Below the pieces are notes generated by a model. The model was not told the DNA's origin. It saw only the letters and a program-made list of their open reading frames with translations, and searched no databases. Made by a program: the position numbers and the translations under genes. Of a stretch of 50,225 bases of DNA, positions 27,041 through 37,856 are shown in pieces; the stretch's first letter is position 1, and each line of letters begins with the position of its first letter. This DNA is from Enhygromyxa salina (lineage in GTDB: Bacteria; Myxococcota_A; Polyangia; Nannocystales; Nannocystaceae): positions 1 to 50,225 of the forward strand of contig NZ_PVNK01000209.1 of NCBI RefSeq assembly GCF_002994615.1, given 5' to 3'.

Positions 27041-27694
27041 ATGAAAAAGATCGATCTCAAGCAGCTCAAGGACGCCAAGGGTTTCACGCTCATCGAGTTG
27101 ATGATCGTGGTCGCGATTCTCGGCATCCTGGCCGTGGTCGCCGTCCCGGCGCTGCAAAAGTACATGCGCCGGGCCAAGACCGCCGAGGCCAAGACCCAGC
27201 TTGCGAAGCTCTACGACGCTGCGTCGAGCTTCTTCAAGAGCGAGCACGCCGACCGTGGCGCGACGGCGTTCATCGGTGACGGCGGTAACGTCGCGGACAT
27301 GGCCCCGCACCGCTGCCCGCACCCCGAGGGCGTCCCCGCTGGTGGTGAGGCCGGCATCACGCCCGACATCGGCTTCAACTGCAACGAGGGCCCCGGCGGC
27401 CGCTGCATCCCGGGCGATGGCGGCGGCGGCGGTGGCTACTACGACATCGCGCTGTGGAACGACAACCCGGTCTGGAACGGCCTGAACTACCTCCAGGAGC
27501 AGGGCCACTACTTCCACTACAACTTCATCGCGGTCAACGAGACCACCGGCTACGGCCGCTGCCAGTTCACCGCGCAGGCGTTCGCGGATCTCGACGACGA
27601 CGCGGTCTTCTCGACCTACGAGCGCAGCGGCGCGGGCGACCAGCAGGGCGTCAACGCGGCGATCGGCCTCTACGTCGACCAAGAGGTCGAGTAA
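27041..27694 (+). CDS. pilA: type IV pilin, PilA-like
   Basis: 217 residues. The leader MKKIDLKQLKDAKG is cut before FTLIELMIVVAILGILAVVA, the textbook type IVa N-terminus with Glu5, followed by VPALQKYMRRAKTAEAKTQL. The globular domain is Gly-rich in the middle (about 125-135) with Cys in HRCPHP, FNCNEG, GRCIPG and GRCQF. It would be the main pilus subunit used for twitching motility, processed by prepilin peptidase. AAGGA and AGGA sites lie before the ATG. A strong hairpin terminator follows. It sits after a second pilin gene and a PilR-like activator, which probably regulate and assemble with it. Confidence 0.95.
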   Translation: MKKIDLKQLKDAKGFTLIELMIVVAILGILAVVAVPALQKYMRRAKTAEAKTQLAKLYDAASSFFKSEHADRGATAFIGDGGNVADMAPHRCPHPEGVPAGGEAGITPDIGFNCNEGPGGRCIPGDGGGGGGYYDIALWNDNPVWNGLNYLQEQGHYFHYNFIAVNETTGYGRCQFTAQAFADLDDDAVFSTYERSGAGDQQGVNAAIGLYVDQEVE

Positions 27695-27708
27695 CAGTCG
27701 ATCCGCGC

Positions 27709-27758
27709 TGGCTCGCGCAGCCAGACACGAGAGCGGGGGCCGAGGCCTCCGCTCTTTT
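27709..27758 (+). terminator. rho-independent terminator after pilA
   Basis: AGAGCGGGGGCC (27730-27741) pairs with GGCCTCCGCTCT (27744-27755) with one G-T wobble and a 2-nt loop, followed by TTTTGCGTTT. A smaller stem CTGGCT...AGCCAG (27709-27726) precedes it. Confidence 0.85.
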
Positions 27759-27770
27759 GCGTTTGGTCGC

Positions 27771-27776
27771 TATACT
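27771..27776 (+). promoter_or_regulatory. -10 hexamer abutting a GTG start
   Basis: TATACT, the best -10 match in the window, ends 6 nt before GTG 27783. The gene therefore appears to be transcribed separately from pilA, with a leaderless mRNA. Confidence 0.55.
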
Positions 27777-27782
27777 CCCGAG

Positions 27783-28583
27783 GTGCGAAGGCTGGCCCTG
27801 GTGCTCCTGCCCGTGTTTCTCGCGGCCATGGTCCTGAGCCACCGCAGCGTGAAGCAGCGCCGGTCGCAGTTCCCCCGCGATCAGGACGTCCTCTACCTGC
27901 CGCCCGCCGAGCACCTCGGACCAATGAGCTTCGGCTATCGCGAGGCGCTCGGCGATCTGATCTGGATCCGCACGGTCATCTTCGCTGGCGACCGCGTCGG
28001 CGCGACCAACTACAAGTGGATCATGGAGTACCTCGAGGCGATCTACTCCTTGTCGCCCCAGTTCCGCCGCCCCTACGCCTGGGGCGGCGTCGCGTTCATC
28101 TACAGCGGAGAGGACATCGACCGCGCGATGGTCGATCGGGCGCTCGCGCTCTACGAGCGCGGCCTCGCCCACTTCCCCGAGGACCACGAGCTGCTGTTCG
28201 CCGCGGGCATGCTCCTGACCCGCGACGTCCAGACCGTGCCCGGCTACAGCGAAGACGAGCGCGCCGCCGCCATGACCGAGGGCGCGGCCCTGATCCGCAA
28301 GGCCGCGGCCTTCGGCGCCCCCCCGCTCGTCCGCGAGCTCGCGGTCACCCTCGTCAGCGAAGGCGGCGCAGATCAGCTCGCGATCCAATTCCTCGAGAGC
28401 CAGCTGCTTCAAGCCGAAGATCCCGACCACCGCCGCCTGCTCAAGCAAAAGCTCGAGGCCGCGATCGGCGAGACCGGCTTCGAGTCCCTCGAGCAACTAC
28501 GCCAGGAGTTCGAGGCCGAACGCGAAGCCGAGCGGCCCTACCTGCCCCCCGACCTCTACATCCTCATCCGCGATCCTTCTTGA
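27783..28583 (+). CDS. membrane-anchored helical-repeat protein downstream of pilA
   Basis: 266 residues. One N-terminal hydrophobic segment (LALVLLPVFLAAMVL) acts as signal or anchor. The conserved-looking block YLPPAEHLGPMSFGYREALGDLIWIRTVIFAGD follows, then TPR-like helices (LEAIYSLSPQFRRPYAWGGVAFIYSGEDID; ALALYERGLAHFPEDHELLFAAGMLL; LAIQFLESQLLQAEDPDHRRLLKQKLEAAIG). It is probably periplasmic. The function is not recognised; position suggests a link to pilus function, but its own promoter and the intervening terminator weaken that. Confidence 0.8.
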   Translation: MRRLALVLLPVFLAAMVLSHRSVKQRRSQFPRDQDVLYLPPAEHLGPMSFGYREALGDLIWIRTVIFAGDRVGATNYKWIMEYLEAIYSLSPQFRRPYAWGGVAFIYSGEDIDRAMVDRALALYERGLAHFPEDHELLFAAGMLLTRDVQTVPGYSEDERAAAMTEGAALIRKAAAFGAPPLVRELAVTLVSEGGADQLAIQFLESQLLQAEDPDHRRLLKQKLEAAIGETGFESLEQLRQEFEAEREAERPYLPPDLYILIRDPS

Positions 28584-28739
28584 CCCCCCCAGGCTCGAGC
28601 CCCCCAGGCTCGAGCCCCCAAGGGGGGCTTGTCGATCCCCCGCGGCCGCTTGCGGCCGCGGAGCACCCCCCACAACCTAGCGAGCGGGGGAGCGAAGCGA
28701 GTCCGCGACCGGCCGCACAGCGGCCGTGCGTGGCAAAGA
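28584..28739. repeat. intergenic repeat/hairpin cluster related to the 1-453 repeat
   Basis: Lies between two convergent genes. It holds a direct repeat of CCCCCAGGCTCGAG (about 28587-28614), a hairpin AGCCCCC/GGGGGCT (28613-28629), a 9-bp stem CGCGGCCGC/GCGGCCGCG (28641-28660), and a tail (28690-28738) matching 51-99 at about 40 of 49 positions by hand count, ending in GTGCGTGGCAAAG right at the next gene's stop. Probably a bidirectional terminator plus a REP-like element. Confidence 0.7.
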
Positions 28740-31490
<2,751 letters not shown>

Positions 31491-31687
31491 GGAATGCTCC
31501 AGCGGAGGGCGCGCCCTAGTGCACGCCATGGAGGCCCGATCACACCCGTGACAGCCACGAAAGTCAATGCTTTCAACAATTTGGGCCCTCGAGGCGGGGG
31601 GCGGCCTCCGCGAAGCTGCTCCTCTGCGCAGGTAAAACGCGATGCCCGCGAGGCTCGTGAGCCATACGCGTCATCTCAAAGCGGTGC

Positions 31688-31693
31688 TATCGT
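31688..31693 (+). promoter_or_regulatory. -10 hexamer with a short leader
   Basis: TATCGT lies 30 nt before ATG 31724. Unlike the leaderless cases, an AAGG ribosome binding site is present before the ATG. Confidence 0.4.
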
Positions 31694-31723
31694 CTCCGCG
31701 CAGGGCCAATTCACGGCAAGGAT

Positions 31724-32044
31724 ATGAGCAGCTCCGACGAGATCGACCTCGACCCCAAGGTGCCCGGCGCGGCCGCTGTGGGCGGTCCCAGTGCCGCGAA
31801 CCCCGTTGGGGCGACCCACGGAGTCGAGGCCCCGGCTTCGACCCAAGCTAGCGCCGAGATCGCAGAGGCCCTCGCCAGCGGCCGCATTGACGCGCTCGCC
31901 GCCCAGGAGCTGCTCATCGATCAAGTGCTCGCGGAGCAGCTCCCCGCCGACCTGCCGCCCGCGCAGCTCGAGCGACTCCGCGCTGAGCTCGCCGCGCTGC
32001 TCAGCGAAGATCCAAACCTCGCTAGCCTCTTGAGCCCCGTCTAG
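31724..32044 (+). CDS. small acidic helical protein, unknown
   Basis: 106 residues, not recognised. The N-terminal 40 residues are disordered-looking and rich in Ala/Pro/Gly; the C-terminal 60 are helical and acidic (IDALAAQELLIDQVLAEQLP, then ALLSEDPNLASLL). A ribosome binding site (AAGG) precedes the ATG, and TATCGT serves as a probable -10. No signal or membrane segment. The TAG stop is inside the CTAGCAGCCCGGGG palindrome-like repeat. Divergent from the PEGA kinase, whose promoter region it shares, so co-regulation is possible. Confidence 0.7.
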   Translation: MSSSDEIDLDPKVPGAAAVGGPSAANPVGATHGVEAPASTQASAEIAEALASGRIDALAAQELLIDQVLAEQLPADLPPAQLERLRAELAALLSEDPNLASLLSPV

Positions 32045-32136
32045 CAGCCCGGGGTGCTAGCAGCCCGGGGCTTTTGAAAGGCCCCTTGAAGACTGGACGA
32101 GAAGGCCTGAGTCGAGCGCGCAGCGCTCGATTCAGG
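32041..32136. terminator. convergent-gene hairpin cluster
   Basis: Three structures in 96 bp: the near-palindrome CTAGCAGCCCGGGGTGCTAG (32041-32060) over the stop codon; an imperfect GGGGCTTTT/AAAGGCCCC hairpin (about 32067-32085); and a 14-bp stem with one mismatch (32106-32119 with 32123-32136), followed by TTTA. It fits a bidirectional terminator between the genes ending at 32044 and 32148. Confidence 0.7.
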
Positions 32137-32147
32137 TTTAGAGCGAG

Positions 32148-32399
32148 TCAGCCGAGTAGACGGCGGACCTGCGGCGACACGAAGTGCTCTTCGGTGTCGA
32201 AGCGACGCAGCGCGTCGGCCACGACCTGGAGGCGCTCGGGCGGCTTGAGCCGGCGATCCATGATGATGCGGTAGCGACCGCGCACTCGACACAGACCGCC
32301 GACCCCCTGGACCATCCCGGCCATGGGCTCGTAGCTGACGTCGACGTCGAGATCGGTAGCAAGGCGCTCGAGCTCCGATAGCTGGTCTTGGGCGTTCAT
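32148..32399 (-). CDS. small conserved-looking hypothetical protein
   Basis: 83 residues from ATG 32399, preceded by GAGGAA at good spacing. Sequence features: helix MNAQDQLSELERLATDL, then a beta-type part (VGGLCRVRGRYRIIMDRR), then a helix (PERLQVVADALRRFD) and the ending VSPQVRRLLG. No signal, membrane segment or known motif. The compact alpha-beta pattern and clean ribosome binding site support a real gene, function unknown. It follows the histidine kinase on the same strand after 150 bp. Confidence 0.72.
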   Translation of the reverse strand: MNAQDQLSELERLATDLDVDVSYEPMAGMVQGVGGLCRVRGRYRIIMDRRLKPPERLQVVADALRRFDTEEHFVSPQVRRLLG

Positions 32400-32549
32400 C
32401 GATTTCCTCGTTGCGTCGGCATCGGAGCTTGCCCCAAACCGACGATCGAGCCAAGGCTCCAATTGCCCCTCAGGGGTCAGCTGGACCCGAAAAAACGACG
32501 CTCAGAGCGAGCGCCGAGATCGCCGAGGCACGATCTCACCGTGCTCGCG

Positions 32550-33902
32550 TCACGGGTCCCCAGCAGGATCGATCCCAGGGTCGATCCCAGGGTCGATCCC
32601 AGGGTCGAGGGCGGGATCTCGGCCAGCCTCGCTCGCGATCGGGAGCGTGAAGTGGAAGGTCGTCCCGACGCCGACGATGCTCTCGGCCCAGGCCTCGCCG
32701 CCGTGGGCCTCGATCAGCTTGCGGACGATCGACAGCCCGAGCCCGGCGCCGCCGTGCTGGCGCGTGGAGCTCGAGTCGACCTGATAGAAGGCGTCGAAGA
32801 TGCGTGAGAGCTGATCTTCGGGGATGCCGATCCCGGTGTCGCTGACCGAAACCCGCAGCGCGTCGGGGACCTCCTCGCCGAAGAAGTCCTCCTCGAAGGG
32901 GCGACGGATCGGCGCGAGCTCGGCCCGCACGGTCACGTGGCCGTCGGGGCGGTTGAACTTGATCGCGTTGGAGACCAGGTTGATCAAGACCTGCTGGATC
33001 TTGTCGGCGTCGACGACGACGTTGGGGATGTCCGCGTCGAGCTCCTCGATGAGGTGGACGGACGCGCGCTCGGCCGGGATCGTCGCCGCCGAGAACGCCC
33101 GCGCGACGATGTCGCCGAGCGACGCGTGCGCGAGGGCCAGGCGCATCGTCCCGACCTCCATCTTCGACATCTCGAGCACCTGGGTGATCAGGCGCAGGAG
33201 CTCTTCGCCGCGCTCGAGGATCGTGTTGGCGTACTCGGTCTGCTCTTCGTTGAGCGGGCCAGCGATGCCCTTGGCGAGCATCTCCGAGAACCCGATGATG
33301 CTCGTCAGCGGCGTCCGCAGCTCGTGGCTGACGGTGGCCAGGAAGTTGCTCTTGAGCTGATCGACCTCGCGCAGGTGGGCGACGGCGCGCTCGAGCTCGG
33401 CGTTGCGTTGTTGGAGCGCGCGGTGGTTGCTCTCGCTGGCCGCGAGGTGCATCTCCGAGGTCACCCAGGTCGCAAAGCCGGCCTGGAGCACGGCCCCGAG
33501 CACGCCCGCGAGCGCGTCGGCCATCGTCGAGAGCCTCACGCAGTCGGCGCTCGCGGCGGGCATCGAGACCACGAAGCTGCCGACCCGATCCGCGCCCGCG
33601 AAGCACGGGCGAACGACGAACTGGTGCTCGTCGAGGCCGAAGTCTCGGTCACCGCCGCGGCGCATCGCCGCCAGCGCCTCGGGCGGGAGCTGCTCCCAGT
33701 GCCGCATCGGGCCCCCGCCGACCTCGACGAAGAGCACGCCTTCATGATCGAACACGGCCATGCCGTCGATCTCGCCGAGGACACCGCGCGAGAAGGGCGT
33801 CAGGGTGCGGGACAGATCATCGCGGCGCAGCAGTCGCTCGAGCGGTGGTCGACGATCCGGTGCGCCGATACTCTCGACCGTGGCTTCACCGACGCCGCTC
33901 AC
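32550..33902 (-). CDS. cytoplasmic sensor histidine kinase
   Basis: 450 residues with no membrane helix. The N-terminal part (about 35-150) looks like a sensor/GAF-type domain (IDGMAVFDHEGVLFVEVGGG; VGSFVVSMPAAS), followed by a coiled-coil linker (about 155-183). HisKA domain with His193 in VSHELRTPLTSIIGFSEML. HATPase_c: N box VLINLVSNAIKFN, G1 VSDTGIGIP, F box IFDAFYQVD, G2 GGAGLGLSIV. The C-terminus is a four-residue repeat (DPGI) from three 12-bp DNA repeats. Its ATG overlaps the stop of the MglA-like gene by 4 nt, so the two are co-translated and probably act together in polarity or motility control (inference). No response regulator is adjacent. Confidence 0.93.
   Translation of the reverse strand: MSGVGEATVESIGAPDRRPPLERLLRRDDLSRTLTPFSRGVLGEIDGMAVFDHEGVLFVEVGGGPMRHWEQLPPEALAAMRRGGDRDFGLDEHQFVVRPCFAGADRVGSFVVSMPAASADCVRLSTMADALAGVLGAVLQAGFATWVTSEMHLAASESNHRALQQRNAELERAVAHLREVDQLKSNFLATVSHELRTPLTSIIGFSEMLAKGIAGPLNEEQTEYANTILERGEELLRLITQVLEMSKMEVGTMRLALAHASLGDIVARAFSAATIPAERASVHLIEELDADIPNVVVDADKIQQVLINLVSNAIKFNRPDGHVTVRAELAPIRRPFEEDFFGEEVPDALRVSVSDTGIGIPEDQLSRIFDAFYQVDSSSTRQHGGAGLGLSIVRKLIEAHGGEAWAESIVGVGTTFHFTLPIASEAGRDPALDPGIDPGIDPGIDPAGDP
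32571..32606. repeat. three perfect 12-bp repeats in the histidine kinase 3' end
   Basis: The unit GATCCCAGGGTC occurs three times in frame. It encodes DPGI repeats at the C-terminus. Confidence 0.9.
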
Positions 33903-34585
33903 GGCGAAGGCTCCTCCGCCGCTGCCCGGTTGGGGTCGAAGAGCTCGCCGATCCGGGCCATGAAGTCCTGCTGGTTGACCCCGAAGCGCTCGGCGAAATT
34001 AAACTTGAGGTCGAGCTTCTCCCAGGTGAGGCAGGCGAGGCCCTTGAAGGTCTCCGGCACCCCGAGGCCCTCGATCGCCACGGCCGAGAACACCGGCTCC
34101 TTGCCCTTGGTAGCGATCCGTTTGACCTCGGCGTCGCTGCGGATCCCGGGCAGATCACGCTTGTTGAACTGGATGACCAGCGCGATGTCGTTGAAGTCGA
34201 GGCCGTTGTCGCGCAGGTTCTGCTTGAGGTTGGCGAAGGACTCGTTGTTGCTGCGGGTCTGGGCCACGCGCGAGTCGGCGATGAACGCGACCCCGTCCGC
34301 GCCCTGGAGCACGATCTTGCGGGTCGCGTTGTGGATGACCTGGCCCGGGACCGTAAACAGCTTGAGACGGATCTTGAAGCCGCCGGTCGTCTCGAACTCG
34401 AGCGGGAGCAGATCGAAAAACAGCGTCCGATCGTCGCGCGTGTCGAGGGTGATCAGCTCACCGCCGATGTGGCCGTGCATCGCGGCGTGCAGCTGCTGGA
34501 GGTTGGTGGTCTTGCCGCTGAGCGCGGGTCCGTAATAGACCAGCTTGAGCGTCACTTCTCGATGCTGAATGTCGATGTAGACCAT
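33899..34585 (-). CDS. MglA-family small GTPase
   Basis: 228 residues, about 30 longer than Myxococcus MglA (195). The fold of the Ras-like MglA group is clear: VYYGPALSGKTTNLQQLH (P-loop), DRTLFFDLLPLEFE, LKLFTVPGQVIHNATRKIVL (the TVPGQ motif replacing DxxG), GADGVAFIADSR and VIQFNKRDLP (guanine specificity). A C-terminal extension of about 30 residues includes FGVNQQDFMARIGELFDPN. MglA switches define cell polarity and drive gliding or pilus reversal. No mglB is next to it; instead a histidine kinase overlaps its stop by ATGA. It may be a paralogue, not the main MglA. No ribosome binding site is obvious; GATAAACT lies about 30 nt upstream. Confidence 0.9.
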   Translation of the reverse strand: MVYIDIQHREVTLKLVYYGPALSGKTTNLQQLHAAMHGHIGGELITLDTRDDRTLFFDLLPLEFETTGGFKIRLKLFTVPGQVIHNATRKIVLQGADGVAFIADSRVAQTRSNNESFANLKQNLRDNGLDFNDIALVIQFNKRDLPGIRSDAEVKRIATKGKEPVFSAVAIEGLGVPETFKGLACLTWEKLDLKFNFAERFGVNQQDFMARIGELFDPNRAAAEEPSP

Positions 34586-34825
34586 GAACGAGGGGCGACC
34601 TTCACGTGGTCGTCGAGAGTTTATCGTGTCGTGGGCTGATTCGTCGAAATTGCGCGGCGAAACCCTGCGGCTCGCTGTTCAAGAGTTCAGACGAGGTCGC
34701 CTGTGGTCGCGGGCCACCGCGCGAGGCGAACGCTGCGGGATTCACGCCCCTCCCCCACCGCGAACTCCAGTCCGGAGTTTGCGGCGGTGGCTGACCCCGC
34801 TCCGAGCCGCTGGGCGCCGACCTGC

Positions 34826-35935
34826 TCAGTTCTTGTGCTTTCGACCGTCGTGAGCAGCGAGCGCGGCGAGCAGCTCGCGATGGCCTGGAAGCACGGGCTC
34901 ACGCTGCATCGCGCGGTCGAGCTCGAGCAAGAGCTCTTTGGTGCGGGTGCCGTCGAGCTGCTTGGGGGTCTCGATCTGAAGCTCGACGTACTGATCCCCG
35001 CGACCGCCCCGGCTGTCGGGGACCCCCTTGCCACGCAGGCGCAGCTTGGCGCCGCTCTGAACCCCGGCCGGAACCTCCATGTCGACCCAGCCATCGATCG
35101 TGGGCACGGGGATCTTGCCGCCGAGGGCCGCGCGCGTGAACGGCAGCGGGAGCTTGGTGACCAAATTCTGGCCGTCGCGTTCGAGCCACTGATGGGGTTT
35201 GACGTTGACGGTGATGCGCAGGTCACCCGGCTCCCCGCCGAAGCGCCCCGGCTCTCCCTGACCGCGGAGGACCTTCTCGGTCCCGGCGGTGGTCCCGGGC
35301 GGCAGGCGGACGTCGAACACACGCTGGCTCCGGATGATCCCGCGGCCGCGACACGCGGCGCAGGGATCTTGTTGGATCATCCCGAGCCCGTCACAGCGTC
35401 CGCACTTGCTCCGCCGACTGAACAGCCCGCCGGTCTTGACCTCGCCGCTGCCCGCACAGTTGGGGCACTCGACGGCCTCGCGCCCTCCGGGCTCGGTCCC
35501 GCTGCCCTCGCAGACCTCGCACGCCCCCCTGCCCTCGAAGCTGATCGTGTGGCTCGAGCCGAGGACCGCGTCCGCGAGGGTCACCGTCAGGGTGTAGCGG
35601 ATGTCTCGGCCCTTGCGCCGCTTGTGACGGCGGTTGCCGAACACGTCGCCGAACATGTTGCCGAAGATCTCGCGGGCGGTGGCCACGGTCGGAGGCTTGG
35701 TGAGATCGAGGCCCTGAGGCAGCAAGCGCGAGCTGTCGTAGCGCGCGCGCTTGAGCGGATCGCTGAGCACCTCGTAGGCCTCGGAGGCCTCGCGGAAGCG
35801 CTCGTGGGCCTCGTCGTCGTCGGGGAAGCGGTCGGGGTGGCTCTCGAGCGCGACGCGACGATAGGCCCGCTTGATCTCGGACTCGTCGGCGCTGCGAGCG
35901 ACGCCTAGGATCGCGTAGTAATCGGGCCGCGCCAT
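34826..35935 (-). CDS. dnaJ: chaperone DnaJ (Hsp40)
   Basis: 369 residues, normal for a type I DnaJ. J domain 1-70 (DYYAILGVARSADESEIKRAYRRVAL; HPD in ESHPDRFPDDDE). The G/F linker is very short. Four zinc-finger repeats follow: CEVCEGSG, CPNCAGSG, CGRCDGLG, CAACRGRG. The C-terminal substrate-binding domains end in a tail GRKHKN. It delivers clients to DnaK and stimulates its ATPase. ATG 35935 is chosen at the J domain; the upstream frame is a shadow. It lies 37 bp after dnaK and is the last gene of the heat-shock run. The 240 bp downstream, before the MglA-like gene, show no gene. Confidence 0.97.
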   Translation of the reverse strand: MARPDYYAILGVARSADESEIKRAYRRVALESHPDRFPDDDEAHERFREASEAYEVLSDPLKRARYDSSRLLPQGLDLTKPPTVATAREIFGNMFGDVFGNRRHKRRKGRDIRYTLTVTLADAVLGSSHTISFEGRGACEVCEGSGTEPGGREAVECPNCAGSGEVKTGGLFSRRSKCGRCDGLGMIQQDPCAACRGRGIIRSQRVFDVRLPPGTTAGTEKVLRGQGEPGRFGGEPGDLRITVNVKPHQWLERDGQNLVTKLPLPFTRAALGGKIPVPTIDGWVDMEVPAGVQSGAKLRLRGKGVPDSRGGRGDQYVELQIETPKQLDGTRTKELLLELDRAMQREPVLPGHRELLAALAAHDGRKHKN

Positions 35936-35972
35936 GACACTGATCCAGATCGGGCGAAGAGAGCGAGGAGCC

Positions 35973-37817
35973 TCAGTCCTCGTCGGCGTCCGAGGCCTCG
36001 GCGTCGGAGAGCATGGCCTCGTAGATCTGGTGGGACGAAGTCTCGAGCGCGCTGAGCCCGTCACGGATCGCCATGGAGTCGACCTCGGAGGCCTCGAGGG
36101 CGGTCCGGAGCTGGTGGAGATCGCTCTCGATGTCGCCGCGATCGCTGGGGGAGAGTGACCCGCCGAAGGCCTCGAGCGAGCGCGCGCAGGTGTAGATCAG
36201 GGTCTCGGCCCGGTTGCGCAGCTCGGCGAGCTCGCGCCGCGCGGCGTCCTCGGACTTCTTGGTCTCGGCCTCCTCGGCGAGCTCCTCGAGCTGCTCTTGG
36301 CTCAGGCCCGAGGTCGGCTGCACGGTCATGCTCGCCGACTGGCCGGTGCCGAGGTCCTGGGCCGAGACCGCGAGGATGCCGTCGGCGTTGATGTCGAAGC
36401 TGACGCGGATCTGGGGGACGCCGCGGGGAGCCGGCGGGATGTCGGTGAGCTGGAGGCGGGCGAGGCTCTTGTTGTCCTCGGCCATCTCGCGCAGACCCTG
36501 GAGCACGTGGACGGGGACGACCGGCTGGTTGTCGACGCTGGTGCTGAAGATCTCGGACTTGCGCGTGGGGATGGTGGTGCCCTTGGGGATCAGCGAGGTG
36601 AACACGCCGCCCGCTGTCTCGACGCCGATGTTGAGGGGCGCGACGTCGAGCAGGACCACGCCCTTGACCTCGCCCTCGAGGATCCCGCCTTGGATCGCCG
36701 CGCCGCAGGCGACGACCTCGTCGGGGTTGACGCCGGTGCTGGGCTCGGTCCCGAAGAACTCCCCGACGAGGGTGGCGACGAGCGGCATGCGGGTCTGACC
36801 GCCGACGAGCAGGAGCTCGTCGATGCCGCTGGCGTCGAGCTCGGCGTCGTCGAGCGCCGACTTGCACGGGCCGAGGGTGCGCTCGATCAGCGCGCGCGTG
36901 AGCTCCTCGAGCTTGCGCCGGCTGAGCGTGAGCTCGAGGTGCACGGGCTGGCCGCTGACCGCGGCGATGAAGGGCAGGTTGATCTCGGTGTCGAGGGACC
37001 ACGAGAGCTCGTGCTTGGCCTTCTCGGCCGCCTCTTTGAGGCGCTGCTTGGCGAGCTTGTCGTCGCGGAGCTCGACGCCGTGCTCGGCCTTGAAGTTGGC
37101 CGCGGCCCAGTCGACGATCGCGTTGTCGAAGTCCTCGCCGCCCAAGAAGGTGTCGCCGGAGGTCGAGAGGACCTCGAACGCGCCCTCGCGCAGCTCGAGG
37201 ATCGAGATGTCGAAGGTCCCGCCGCCGAGGTCGTAGACCGCGACGGTGATGGTCTGGTCGCTGTCGCGGCCGACGCCGTAGGCCAAGGTCGCGGCCGTGG
37301 GCTCGTTGATGATGCGCTCGACCTCGAGGCCCGCGATCTTGCCGGCGTCTTTGGTCGCCTGGCGCTGGGCGTCGTCGAAGTAGGCCGGGACCGTGATCAC
37401 GGCGCGGGTGACCTCTTCGCCGACGAAGTCCTCGGCGCACTCCTTGAGCATGCGCAAGACCGCGGCGCCGACCTCGCTCGGTGAGTAGCGCCGCCCCTCG
37501 ACCGAGATCCACGCGTCGCCGTTGTCGGCGGCGACGATCTCATAAGGAAGGAAGCGCGCGAGCTCGCGGACCTCTGGGTCCTCGAACTTGCGCCCGATCA
37601 GGCGCTTGGCCGCGTAGATCGTGTTTGACGGGTTGGTGATCGCCTGGCGCTTGGCGATCTGACCGACGAGCTGCTCACCCTTGTCGCTGACGGCCACGAC
37701 CGAGGGGGTCGTGCGCGCGCCCTCGGCGTTGGGCACGACCCGCGGCTCGCCCTCGTCGAGCACGGCGACGCAGGAGTTGGTGGTCCCCAGATCGATGCCG
37801 ATGATTCGCTCGCCCAT
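35973..37817 (-). CDS. dnaK: chaperone DnaK (Hsp70)
   Basis: 614 residues, slightly shorter than E. coli DnaK (638). ATPase domain: GIDLGTTNSCVAV (phosphate 1), VITVPAYFDDAQRQATKDAG, INEPTAATLAYG, VYDLGGGTFDISIL and LLVGGQTRMP. The linker region after GVVLLDVAPLNIGVET starts the substrate-binding beta-sandwich, then the helical lid. The C-terminal tail is acidic (SDADED) in place of the usual EEVKDK, and the lid is shortened. It refolds proteins with DnaJ and GrpE. GGAG lies before the ATG. Located between grpE and dnaJ. Confidence 0.98.
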   Translation of the reverse strand: MGERIIGIDLGTTNSCVAVLDEGEPRVVPNAEGARTTPSVVAVSDKGEQLVGQIAKRQAITNPSNTIYAAKRLIGRKFEDPEVRELARFLPYEIVAADNGDAWISVEGRRYSPSEVGAAVLRMLKECAEDFVGEEVTRAVITVPAYFDDAQRQATKDAGKIAGLEVERIINEPTAATLAYGVGRDSDQTITVAVYDLGGGTFDISILELREGAFEVLSTSGDTFLGGEDFDNAIVDWAAANFKAEHGVELRDDKLAKQRLKEAAEKAKHELSWSLDTEINLPFIAAVSGQPVHLELTLSRRKLEELTRALIERTLGPCKSALDDAELDASGIDELLLVGGQTRMPLVATLVGEFFGTEPSTGVNPDEVVACGAAIQGGILEGEVKGVVLLDVAPLNIGVETAGGVFTSLIPKGTTIPTRKSEIFSTSVDNQPVVPVHVLQGLREMAEDNKSLARLQLTDIPPAPRGVPQIRVSFDINADGILAVSAQDLGTGQSASMTVQPTSGLSQEQLEELAEEAETKKSEDAARRELAELRNRAETLIYTCARSLEAFGGSLSPSDRGDIESDLHQLRTALEASEVDSMAIRDGLSALETSSHQIYEAMLSDAEASDADED

Positions 37818-37856
37818 CCGTCGTCTCCACGTGGCTCGACACGCCGCGGCCCGGCG

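Noticed and set aside
34586..34825. Short ORFs between the MglA-like gene and dnaJ
   Set aside because: No ribosome binding site, composition not protein-like, and both strands read equally poorly. Nothing could be supported in this gap.
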